Source: Zygnema cylindricum (Eukaryota; Streptophyta; Zygnematophyceae; Zygnematales; Zygnemataceae). From it: a stretch of 64,000 nt of DNA. The notes under the pieces were generated by a model. The model was not told the DNA's origin and did not search any database. It worked only from the letters and a program-made list of their open reading frames with translations. Shown in pieces: positions 34,693-45,481 of this stretch. The stretch's first letter is position 1; every line of letters starts with the position of its first letter. The stretch is taken from contig JBBHKE010000684.1 of the NCBI GenBank assembly GCA_037447655.1, positions 247,064 through 311,063 on the forward strand, written 5' to 3'. Both the position numbers and the translations under genes were made by a program.

Positions 34693-37320
34693 TTGTCATT
34701 ATCCTCGGTTTCCTCTAGGTCATACCTGGATAGAACCGAAAGAGACTTTTCACAGGAAATATTTTCTCATCCTCTCACATTTCAGTTTTTGGTCAATCCA
34801 AATTTGGTACGACTGCTGCATTCCTCCTTTGACGACTTGGCTTCCTCCTCGGAGGGGTCCATGGGAAGGATGCCATTTTACTTCTCATGTTTAAAAGACA
34901 CCATGTCTTTATCTCATTTCCGCATGCTTTATGACACAGAAATGAGGGACTTACCCTTTCGATATCAAGACCTGTTCGACCTTAGGGTTGCTTTCTCTCT
35001 CCTCGGCCGATACCTTCGAGGTTTCGGCTCTCACTTTTTATACCCGAAAGTATGAGATAATTCTTGTAATGACGGAGTACTCCCGTGCCTTTGCCGGACT
35101 TCCAGAAGTCATCGGCCTGGTAAAAATCCCCTACCAGGCTGTAGTCCATCCAGTATCAGACGCCATGGGTGGCGAGCTGATGCCCGCCATTCCAGAGGTC
35201 CCTCGGCAATACGCCGTGGCAGCCCGAGTAGCAAATCCGGCTAGGCCGGGAATGACTATTTCACTACGTGACACACTATCGGTCATGTTCGACCTCCTTC
35301 AAGAGGAATATCAGATGCAGAATCCGGATCAAGTGAAGGAGTTAATGAACTTCAAACGTAGGCCGGGTGAGACTACCCTTGGTTTACGAGCTCGAATGGA
35401 AACCCTTTGAGAAGCCTTACCGGACCTTATGTCCGATGCGGAGGCTGTCCAAAAATTCGTTGGAGAGTTTCCTCCTCAATCAAAAATATTCATTCAGACT
35501 CATCTCAGTCAAACCTACGGGCTGAAATTTACCTTTGAGCAAGCGGCTAAATATGCGGTTAGGTATGAGATGCAATCGTCGTGGTGGGATGCTCATGAAA
35601 ATCCCGAATCTGAAGTAAACCAATTTGACCAATCCCCACCACCTCCGAGGAACCCGTGGTCTTCTTATAGGCCTCCAAAGACACCGGCCATGGGAAACCC
35701 GCCATTTAATTTCGGAGACCTATTATTTTCCTGATGTGAAAACACGGGGCATGATGCCCGCATGTGCCCAGATAAGTCGGCCACATGCACCCATTGCCAG
35801 CAGAAGGGACATTACGTCCACCGTTGCCATGTTAAAGACCCTAATTTTTCGTATCAGAATAATATTCAGAATGGTGGAATTCCTACCTGTTCTGCCAAGC
35901 CGGTCACTCCTCCTACAAAGACCGAGAGAGAGGCGAATCCGCCTAAGATCTCTCGACGAGAGAGGGAAAAGGCCGAGTTACAAGTCATGATGGCCGCCAT
36001 GATGAAGGAGCAATTTGCTGCCTTTATGGCCGAAATAAAACCCCAATTTACGGGGATGGCGAGGACAGTTGTCCACATGCCATCGTTGGCCGGCCGAATC
36101 CTCTGGGATTCTACGGTCCAACAACGGTTGACTACTTTTGATAAGGGCTCGCCTGATCACAATCGGGATGGTAAATTCCCGAATTCCCGTCTTCCACTTT
36201 TTTTCGAGAAAGAACCTCTCTCACGTCTACCTGACATAGCTTCCTCCATTGTGGCTGAAGCTCTCACCATTCTAGATAGTACCATACATGATGCACATCG
36301 AGTCATAGAACGACTAAGCATCATTTCTAGTATTATTGATGAAGCCCCAAAGGCCTCTCCCTTTTCTAATGAGGTTCCCAAATCCTCTCCCTTGGTTGAT
36401 GAGTTCGCTACAGTCGCCGCTTTGAGGGCGTTGCAGCTGAACCGTAGTCTTTCAGGCATTCAACCGGTTACCGCGGATTAGCGCGGTGACCTTGATCCTC
36501 AAATCAGTTTCCTGGACAATTCTCAAAAGTCCTTCTCCGTTAATGGTGTTGCTCCTTCTCTCCCTCTTATGGACACCAAAGCCAAGTTCGTGATCCTTGG
36601 ATCCGGATTTGCGCTCAAGCTTCAGACAGCAGACAAGCTCCAAGCCACGTCTACGCGGCTTCTCACTTCTGTCGGTACCACAAAACGGTGCTTGGAATTA
36701 CCTAGGACTTGCTTGTCTTTCGGTTTCACAACGGAACAGAGAGTGAGTCCGTGGAGGTTTCTGTCCAAGCATTGGTCACCAAATGCAACGACTACGAATG
36801 CTTAGTGGGAAAGGATGTTATCTTCCGAATCGGTGGGGGAGTAGATATGCATGATCAGACCTTCTCCTACCGTCCGTCTAATTTTCCGGGACGCAAAATC
36901 TGCCTCCCTCTTGTCTCGGCTCGCAAACCGTTGCCCACCATGGCACATTTGGCTTCCGCTCTCCCTGCATTTTCAAGTATCGACCTTAGGGAAGAGAATT
37001 GCGACTCTCTTTTCCCATAAAGGTTTTTTCTAGCCACCCCACCATTGCGAGACAGTTTTAGTGAGCTCTGTTTTCCCACCGACTCGCATCATCTTTTGGA
37101 TACCGTCGACACCAAGGTCTCTCCACACATTCTCCATGTGGTGGAAAGCGATACTAACGGGATGTTGAGTGTGCAGAAGGTTTGTACATGTACAGGTGGT
37201 GATCAAGGGTTCCACATGGAGTGCCTCTCTCCTTCATTATCTTTCAACCTTGCTGACCATTGTTGCCTTTATATCTGTCCTAAGCCCTCAGCTGTGTTGA
37301 CCAGCTCCTCTACAGGCTAA
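34693..37320 (+). pseudogene. Degenerate gag-protease-like polyprotein with a PHD-like C-terminal finger
   Basis: One long frame survives in pieces. It is 34693-35055, then (after a shift near 35.0 kb) the frame of 34988-36481 broken by stops at 35408 and 35732, then after a stop at 36479 onward to about 36.7 kb, then (after a shift) 36709-37320 with a stop at 37018. Visible parts are a capsid-like region (TLSVMFDLLQEEYQM, NFKRRPGETTLGL); two CX2CX4HX4C zinc knuckles near 35.74-35.83 kb, the second intact (CTHCQQKGHYVHRC), the first missing its first Cys; a retropepsin-like MDTKAKFVIL, where Lys replaces the usual catalytic-loop Gly; and finally CTGGDQGFHMECLSPSL followed by LYICPKP, resembling the second half of a PHD finger. 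No polymerase follows. The element would depend on a partner. Confidence 0.65.
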
Positions 37321-37327
37321 GGAGCTC

Positions 37328-37564
37328 GGGGGGGAATTATTTGGTCCACTCACTCTAGGAGAGTATTCTTCCCCTTTCTCTTTCCACTTCACTCTAGGGG
37401 AGTATTCTTCCCCTTCTCTTTGTGGGTCATTTTCACCTTTATTCCTTCTCATGGTGTATATATTTTTTTGACTTTTCATATTTAAGTTTGTTGGTATATA
37501 TGTTTGTGAGCATGACTTTGCTAGTTGTGATACATCTTTACTTGCTTGTCGCTCATGCACGACA
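37328..37564 (+). repeat. B1 repeat
   Basis: A G-run (37328-37334), then GAATTATTTGGTCCACTC and onward to GCTCATGCACGACA. Direct repeat of B2 at 38563-38798. Confidence 0.8.
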
Positions 37565-37566
37565 GC

Positions 37567-38562
37567 TGTCATGCCGCATCTTGTGGGTAGCTCGCGCGCA
37601 CGATACCATGCCCGCACGCGCGATATTTGGCGTGCGCGCACGATATCATGCACGCACGCACGATATTTTTATGCACGCGCGGTATTTCTCACGCACACGC
37701 AGTATTTCACACGCACGCGCGGTATTTCACATGCACGCACAGTTAAAGGCACGCGTGCGCGGTTTTATGCATGCACGCGTGATTTTAGGCATACACACAC
37801 GATTTTGGCACGCGTGCATAATTTTCGTTTGCACGTGCGATTTCACGCAGGTTCATCTATTTATGTGTTTCGGTGAAAAGTAATAATTTCTTGCTAGACG
37901 TTTTGTTTCGTGCGTAGGTACACACTTTTTGAGTATTTCGTGCGATACTTTTTCTTTCGTGCGTAGGTACTACGATTTCGAAGTATGGACGTAGAGTATC
38001 GTTTGGAGGCGAATCGCGATTTCCGGGCGACGCTTCGATACACCATTTATTTATTTATTTAAGTCGCGAGCCCTTGTATGCTCGCGCGCACATGTAGTTA
38101 AGGAGGGTTTTTACCCTCGGATGGTGGATTTTGTCAGGCATACGGTAGACGATGTTGGCCGCCTATTGGCCAACATCTTAAGTAGTTTCATGCATGTAAA
38201 GTAGACTAGACGTAGCATAATTTTGCTTAGGCCTAGCGTAGCTCTTACTTAGCCTAATTCTCAGACTTAGAGAATTTAGCATTTGGACAAAAAAATTCTC
38301 TTGGCGGCTGAGCTTCTCTTTTGCTCACTCTCACCGATTGCCCACGTGTTTTTCTTCTCCTTGCTAGCTAGCTATAGAGGTTAGATAGAGTAAGATTATT
38401 CTCCTTGTTTTTATGCCCTCGTTTTTAATACACACGGCCTAAGGCCACGTCTGGAAGGTTTCCCTCCAAAGTTTGTCATTTGGTGGAAATGTGAGATTGG
38501 AGATCGCGAGGGAGCACATCTGGACCTTGTTGTGCCTTCTTCGTGCAGCTTGACGGTTTAGT
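37567..38562 (+). repeat. A2 repeat
   Basis: Starts TGTCATGCCGC two bases after B1, forming GCACGACA-GC-TGTCATGC, an inverted-repeat junction. It ends TTGACGGTTTA at B2. Confidence 0.8.
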
Positions 38563-38798
38563 TGGGGAATTATTGGGTCCACTCACTCTAGGGGAGTATT
38601 CTTCCCCTTCTCTCTTTCCACTTCACTCTAGGGAAGTATTCTTCCCCTTCTCTCCTTGGGTCATTTTCACTTTTATTCCTTCTCATGGTGTATATATTTT
38701 TTTGACTTTTCATATTTAAGTTTGTCGGTATATATGTTTGTGAGCATGACTTTGCTGGTTGTGATGCATCTTTGCTTGCTTGTCGCTCATGCATGACA
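38563..38798 (+). repeat. B2 repeat
   Basis: Near-identical to B1. It ends GCATGACA at the element boundary. Confidence 0.85.
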
Positions 38799-41190
38799 AT
38801 AACGATGAGCGGTTTAGTATCTATTAATTAAATTCAGGTTAAATAGTGTGATTTGCGAAATGTGTTTGCTCACAAAACTGCTTGTAATTGTGGACAAAAG
38901 TACAAAAAAAGTGGCAGACAATGGCGTCGACACGGGAGAGCGCACTCACTTGTGATTCTTTGTAATAAAGACAGTCAAAAATGGCACGAAATTTTCCGAC
39001 ATGTTTAAACTTTGACGATGTGAGCACAGACTATAAAGAATACACTCTGGGAATGTGTATCCAAATTACTCTTAGATGTGTCAAATTACGTTATTGTTTT
39101 TCAAGAGCTGGGCCTTGAAACTCAACATACATTCAATAACCCTATTCATTTCTTTACACTCATAATTTATTTATTATAAATTAACACTATTTATTTACAC
39201 TCATAATTTATTTACTATAGTAACGATTCATGATGTAGCGTTTACTATTGTTTGCCTCGTGTCTTTGTGTCTTGATATTCATTTCCTCCTTTATATATTC
39301 TTTTTATTATATTAAATGCATATTCCCATGCAACCAAAATTTAGTCTTTTTATTTTATTTTTTTGTTGAAGATTCTTCGTAGTATTTTTCAAAGTGTTCC
39401 CATGTTCGGCAAAAAAATTGTCACTCCAAATTGTGATAGATATAGAAGTGGGTACAATTGGTGACGGTTGTAGACGTCTACAAAACTCGCGACGCTTGGC
39501 AATGTTTAAAACTAGCGGCGGTTGTAGACGTTTACACCGCTAACCATTATTAGTGTTTAATATTTTTTAGCCAATATTTTCTTCGTGCACAATTGTCGGA
39601 TTGCCAATCGGATGGTTGTTATTAGAAGCGAAGATTCTCACCTTTTTATTGGTAGTATCCAACCGACAATCCGATAAGTGTGCACGAGGAAAAAATATTT
39701 TTATTGGCGGAAAAAACATTAACAATGATTAGCGGTATAGTTTCTTGTGACATTGTAGATGTATAGGGTTTGTGACATTTCGACGTCATGCTCAACTGTG
39801 ATGGGGTCCTGGTCACTAATTCCAAAATTTTCCACCATGGTTTCTTGATTTTTTTTTTTTGTGTTTACTCCATATACTTGCCATCTAGCTACCCCCAAAG
39901 ATGATAAAAAGTAATCTTTTATAGAGCTCTTTCATTTTATATCACTATCGTCGTGCTTCATTCCAAGAATTGTGAGATAGAAGCGGTTGTGTGAGTGGGA
40001 GAGGGAGAGAGGTGCCTTCACCTACTTCATTTTTGCGAAATGGCATTTGTTGCTCAAGTCCCCTTTACGCCCCGCCCCCCACACGGAAAAGTGTCCGTAC
40101 ACGTTGAAAACGAGCAATGATTTTCTTTTTGGGTACTCGGCATACTCCAAAAGTGATTTCAAACGCGTATGGCGCGTGCGACAACGTTTTCTTGTTAATT
40201 TATAACTTGTTATTTCAACTGAAACACTTGTGAGGTGATTCCAAGTGAAATTCGAAGATGAGTTGGAATGACGTGGCGGTGCGTTGAATATTGAAAGGCA
40301 ACAAGTTGTAGAACATGTAAATTTTTAAGGTGACGCAAATTGTAACGTGGTTTTTAGAGTTTTATTGTACGGTTGGAGATTTCTTAACACGGGCTAAGTT
40401 TTTTCATGAAAACGACAAGAAAAATCCTTTCCTTAAACACATGGGAACATGCCCTAAAACATTGAATGTTTTACTTTTTTGTTTTGTCACATGCATCGAT
40501 GCATTCTCTATAATATTGGTATATCCGTTTGTGGCGACAGTACAACCTTTTAAATTTGATATTTATCGCGATTAATGGTAATCGTGGGTATTTAAAACGA
40601 CTTATCGACCAATAACTTCCGCTAAACCGTACACAAATTTTTACAAAAAAAAAATCTCTCCAAACCTACCCCAAACACGTCTTGGCCCAAAGTTTTACGC
40701 TCTTCAAAATTTGGGACTTTTTGAAAGCAAAATCTACAATAGGATTTGCACAAAAGCAAAAACAGACAAGATACTCTACTGCCGTTGCCCGAAAACAAGA
40801 AAACATTCATGTGCCTTTTATGTTAGTTTTTGCAAATCTACGAAGTTCTTAATTTGTATGTACTCTCACTTTTGTAACGAGAATACCTTTTCTAAATACT
40901 TCTAAATAAAATAGGATTACTCAAATTTGAGGACTAATACCTATTGGAAAAACCCTAAAGGTTCACCGAAATTATCATTTACCTTTTAGACCACCCGTCT
41001 TTTATGCATAAAAATCTCGTAAAGTGCTAATTTTTTGCGGTAAATTCCAAGAAGGTCACATAAATCAGCGCCATCCAAAGTCAAACGCTTGGTATTGCAT
41101 TCTGTAGAATACCCTACCATAGTAGAAAACGTTTCCCGTCCTAGATGGCGTAGGAAAAAAACCTTTGAAGAGGAAGGACGTAATTGTAAG
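38799..41190. other. Intergenic, no gene supported
   Basis: AT-rich. Apart from the foldback element at 39536-39736 it shows faint similarity of 40.1-40.45 kb to 4.3-5.3 kb. Open frames such as 39987-40205 lack domains or splice context. Confidence 0.45.
39536..39736. mobile_element. Foldback MITE, about 200 bp
   Basis: ACCGCTAACCATTATTAGTG at the left is mirrored by CATTAACAATGATTAGCGGT at the right. CGTGCAC/GTGCACG and the ATTGTCGGATTG arms also pair. Best preserved of the three related copies. Confidence 0.8.
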
Positions 41191-41730
41191 GCCATTGACG
41201 ATATCACTATTGAAATAGCGCGACGGCTGGTGATATAGTATGTCGCTTATTGATTTTTGAAATTCGATGGTTCCATTTCCCCACTGAAATCGCAGACCTA
41301 AAGAAGCTTATCTAGATAGTGCTGACTCCAAGTTGATACAAACCCAAATGATTGACACCTTCACAGTAATGCCATTGACGATATCAGTATCGAAATAGCG
41401 GGACGGTTGGTGATATAGTATGTCGCTTATTGATTTTTGAAATTCGATGGTTCCATTTCCCCACAGAAATCGAAGACCTAAAGAAGCTTATCTAGATAGT
41501 GCCGACTCCAAGTTGATACAAACCCAAATGACTAACACCTTGACAGTAAGGCCATTGACGATATCAGTTTCGAAATAGCGCGACGGCTGGTGATATAGTA
41601 TGTCGCTTATTGATTTTTGAAATTTGATGGTTCCATTTCCCCACAGAAATCGCAGGCCTAAAGAAGCTTATCTACATAGTGCCGACTCCAAGTTGATACA
41701 GACCCAAATGATTGACACCTAGACAGTCAC
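41191..41730. repeat. Three tandem 180-bp copies spanning an LTR edge and its flank
   Basis: GCCATTGACGATATCA recurs at 41191, 41371 and 41551, exactly 180 bases apart. Each unit contains about 67 bases of flank followed by the TGAAATT terminus and first 113 bases of a minus-strand family B-type LTR. Confidence 0.95.
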
Positions 41731-42725
41731 AACTTGTACACAGCTTCACCCTTGTGAAAAAAGACTTTCTATGTGCTCAGTTTCACCACAGAATGCAAAG
41801 CTTGAACATGTGTTTTGGACAACATTCCCCATTTTGACTTTCCCTTAGAAATGCCACCACCCTTGCAAAAAAAAACTCTGACCGACTACACCACTTTGTA
41901 GCGTGGACTACCTTGAGTCCGCATGAAAAAGAGTCACTGAAAATGGTCAACTGAGTGAGTTGGAATTAAATGGCAAAGGTTGCTTATTTATACAGATGCT
42001 CTCCGTGAGAGAGGTGGCTACCTACCAAAATTATTCTAAGCCCTAAAACCCCTCTCTAAGCTCCCTAGTGGTGAGGTACGAACCAATCGTAATACTGTAC
42101 CGTAGAAGTAAATATAGGTACCGTCGTATTTTCTGTACGGTCGATGTACAACATCGTCATAATGTGACATTTGTCATATTCAGAATTATCATCTCGCGTT
42201 CCGAAAATCGCGCAATCCTCCCGGATCGTGCCACGTGTCATCCGGAGTGGTGGTGCCCGAAAACACCAAGTCGTCCACTTCGGAATTCCGCCTCGCACTA
42301 CAGCCGTTCGATGAAGACCACCATTTAATATTGGCCATCTAAATAAGATATCATTTCGTTAATTCTGTGCGGTCTGGAATTCGTGCGATCTAATGCGTTT
42401 CCGTGTAAGAGCTGTCCTTTAACCAGTTAAATGAAACATATTGCGCGTTCAAGTTTATATAATTATCGTACCCTATATTTTCTAGCACTGATCATAGACT
42501 ATAGGATAAAGCTACCGGCTATCAGATTCTTGATGGACAACAAGTTCATATAAGGTCTACCCTTGTCTTTCTTCTCTCATCACGCTTCCGCTCGCCACCA
42601 CGATTCTTCTCATCACGCTTCCGCTCGTCATTGCCATTCTTCTCATCACGCTTCCGCCAGTCACCACCAGTTGTGAATGCATTCACCTTGTTACTTCCCT
42701 TACGAAGCTCCAAAGTGCTTTCCCT
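41618..42725 (-). mobile_element. Element F: truncated family B-type copia (LTR plus gag scrap)
   Basis: A minus-oriented LTR from TGAAATTTGATGG (41618) runs to about 42560, then jumps directly into gag sequence without the polypurine tract. Everything between is deleted. Interrupted on the right by element D. Confidence 0.7.
42561..42725 (-). pseudogene. Copia gag fragment with expanded repeat
   Basis: The minus translation reads ESTLELRKGS ... GDWRKRDEKN, matching gag at about 9.48-9.59 kb (ESTLELFRGS ... GDWRKHDERKN). The ERKRDEKN-like segment is present three times (CTTCCGCTC/CAG units about 33 bases apart), a local tandem expansion. Confidence 0.7.
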
Positions 42726-42934
42726 TGTAGAAATTAATGGTTATTTTTAGTATTTTCTAGGTCTAAAATAAATGCAAAAAAGAAGGCGAGGCAGTCTGCC
42801 TCTAACTCCTCTCTTCAGCCCCCACACTTGTCGCAGTCACAAAAGGTTGAAGAGGAAGCTAGAGCTATGGCTACCTATGCCGCTTAAAGGTAGAGAGACA
42901 AGTGGTAGATTTTTGTAGAATTACCAAAACTTAC

Positions 42935-43015
42935 TTGACAACCAAAGATTTGATCCTGGTATCTACCGTCTGTGAAGTTTAGCCGTAGCCGGTAGCTTTA
43001 TCATATTGGTCTAGG
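42935..43015 (-). other. tRNA-like stretch in the D LTR (antisense)
   Basis: On the minus strand, TAAAGCTACCGGC precedes a B-box-like AGGATCAAATC. Same layout as C and E. Confidence 0.45.
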
Positions 43016-43756
43016 ATCGGTGCTGATACATACTGGGTTTGACATTTATTTAAATTACTATATGTACACAATTTTGTTTTACGCCGCGAACAATTTTTCA
43101 GACATAGACACTGTTTTGTATAGTATGGCGTACGTTACTTCACCAAATGAATATCGCACATTTGTTCCGACCGCGAAACAAATACCACGCAATTAAATTC
43201 AACGACTATATTTAAATGTCGATCTAGATCGAACGACCGTGATAGATGCCGCGATCGCGGAATGGATGCTTTGACGGTTTTCAATCATCGCCATGTCAAA
43301 TGACATGTGGCAAAATAACATTGGCCTACGTCATCTCCTGAGAATACGAAAACAAATCCGGATGTGGCAGACGTCCACATTTTGGCCATGCCGTACAATG
43401 GCCGTATATAAAGTACATCGACACCTGTACTTTTCTGTACGATACATTAATTTGATTGGTCCGTACTCTAGTAGTATAGGGTTTAGAGAGGGATTTAGGA
43501 CTTAGAAAATTTGGTAGGTAGACCCCTCTCTCCAAAAGAGCTCCTGTACAAAAGGTCAACTTTGACCCTTCATAACTTACTGCTTAGTGGAGCAAATTTA
43601 GAGATTCCTTTTGCTATAGACTAAAGGGAGTCTTCTCTTCACAAGGGTAAAGTTGCTCAAGGTTTTTTTTTTTCAGGGTGACACTTATTCTTGTGGAACA
43701 GAAAAGGGTCACGGTTATCCTCGAGGCTTCGAGTGAGCTGCTTACTCTGAGGGCCA

Positions 43757-44009
43757 ATGGAGGTGTCAGAGTTCCACGTTATAGGCACACCCTCTAGGGT
43801 ACCCATATTTAATGGAGCAAGCTTCATATATTGGGAAAGTATGATATGCAAAAAGAGGTTTTCGGGGATACTAAGCGGACGAGTGAGGCGTCCATCCAGT
43901 TCAGCCATTCCTCCAAGGTTTGGGGGAAGCGAATTTACCAGAAATGCAGATCCAGCTCCACAGGAGGATTCGGAGGACGAGGAGAGTATTGTAATGGAAA
44001 AAGGGAAAG
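43757..44009 (+). pseudogene. Copia gag N-terminus (element D)
   Basis: Begins MEVSEFHVIGTPSRVPIFNG, the family start, then SGRVRRPSS and an acidic linker. The primer-site bases under the MGPP motif have changed (GTTATAGGCACACC), so this copy could not prime normally. Confidence 0.7.
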
Positions 44010-44447
44010 ATGCAACTATGAGACCTCCATTGGTACTCTGAGTAGGCAGCTTACTAGAAGCCCTTAGCAAAGCTTCAATCCCTTAGTCTTTTTATGAGTA
44101 TTACCGACACCTTGACAGAATAAAGATGACCAGACTGCAGCCCTTGGAAGAGCAGCCTCCCTTGAGTGTACTACAAAAAAAATCCTTGAATTTGCTCCTC
44201 GAGCAGTAATTATCAATGGTCAAAGATGACCTTTTATACAGGAGCACTCTGTGAGAGAGGCGGCTACTTCTAATTCTCCTAAGTCCTAAACCCCTTTGTG
44301 ATCTCTCTACTACTGAAGTACAGAGCTTATCTAATCGCAGTACAGTACAGAAAGGTACTTGGCCTAGATAACTTTCTATACGCCTATTCTAGGACATGGC
44401 CAAAAAGACGACGCCTGCCATATCCGGGTTTGCCATAGTATGTCTCG

Positions 44448-45481
44448 TGTAGAAATAAAAAGGTTATTTTAGTATTTTCTAGGTTTTGCAAAATGCAGAA
44501 AAGAAGCCGAGGCAGTCTGCCTCTAACTTCTCTATTCAGCTCCCACACTTGTCGTCTTCACTGAAGGTTGAAGAGGGAGCTAGAGCCATGGCTGCCTATG
44601 CTGATTAGAGATAAAGTTACGGGTTGTAGATTTTGGTAGATTTACCAAAATATAAATTGACGGACCCAGGATTTGAACCAGGTACCTACCGTCCAACACT
44701 TAGCCTGTAGCCTTAGCCATTTAGTCTGCCATCATGCTTAGAGATATATGGTTTGATAGTTATTTAAATGTTAACACGTAGTCTATTTCATTTAACGGGA
44801 ACTTTAAACATAGATACAGTTTTGTAAAGTACGGCGTACGGAACATCCGAAACGAATACTGCGCATTTTGTTTAGAAAGCTAAACAAATACTGCGGAAGT
44901 ATTTATAACGGTCACGATTGTAATCCGGCTTAATCGGACGGCCACGAAGCATGCCGAGATCGTGGAATAGGTTTTCGGCGGTTTGCGGTTGACGTCACGT
45001 CAATTGCCACGTGGCACAATCACATTGGATTACGACATCTCCTGGGATTCCAAGAACGAATCCAAAAATGACATGTGTCGACTTTTTGGCCATGTTGTAC
45101 AATATCCGTACATAAAGTACATCGGCACATGTACCTTTATGTACGATACACTATTATGATTGGTGCCGTACTTCAGTAGATAGAGTTTTAGAGAGAGATA
45201 GGACTTAGAAAAATTTGATTGATTAGACCCTCTCTCCTAGAGAGCTCATGTACAAATGGTCAACTTTGACCCTTCATAACTTACTGCTCAGGGGAGCAAA
45301 TTCAGAGATTCTTTTTGCTATAGACTCAAGGGAGTCTTCCCTTAACAGGGGTGAAGGTGGTTAGAGTTTTGGTCTGCCAGGGTGACAGTTATTCTTGCTG
45401 AAACACAAAGGGGTCATGGTTATCCTAGAGGCTTCGTGTGAGCTGCCTACTCTGAGGTCCTATGGAGGTCTCAGAGTTACA
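44448..45481 (+). repeat. 5' LTR of element A
   Basis: TG...CA ends. The internal word GTATTTTCTAGG lies near the start. The last 20 bases contain the gag ATG (45462). Confidence 0.92.
44659..44730 (-). other. tRNA-like stretch in the element A 5' LTR (antisense)
   Basis: 72 nt on the minus strand from GGCAGAC to GTCCGTC. These ends pair at six of seven positions if one G-U is allowed. A-box-like AAATGGCTAAGGC and B-box-like GGTTCAAATCC are present. The anticodon arm is poor, so it is tRNA-derived or tRNA-mimicking, not a clear tRNA gene. Confidence 0.55.

Larger units (their letters stand above)
30893..38798 (+). mobile_element. Non-autonomous retroelement with split direct repeats (A1 - gag - B1 A2 B2)
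   Basis: The ends TGTCATGC and GCATGACA are a perfect 8-bp inverted repeat flanked by ATAA on both sides. The repeated segments are A (30893-32708 including a hAT insertion; 37567-38562) and B (about 37328-37564; 38563-38798). The order A1-internal-B1-A2-B2 is that of PAT/Ngaro-type tyrosine-recombinase retroelements. An LTR element derived from a two-LTR circle would give the same order. No reverse transcriptase, integrase or recombinase is visible; only a broken gag-like polyprotein remains. Confidence 0.65.
42726..44009 (+). mobile_element. Element D: copia 5' LTR plus gag start, truncated
   Basis: The LTR is 42726-43776 (TGTAGAAATT ... GTTCCA). Gag starts at ATG 43757 in the LTR and runs to 44009. 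There it ends exactly at the LTR terminus of element C, so C probably inserted into D (possible duplication AAAGA). The rest of D is not found in the window. Confidence 0.7.
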
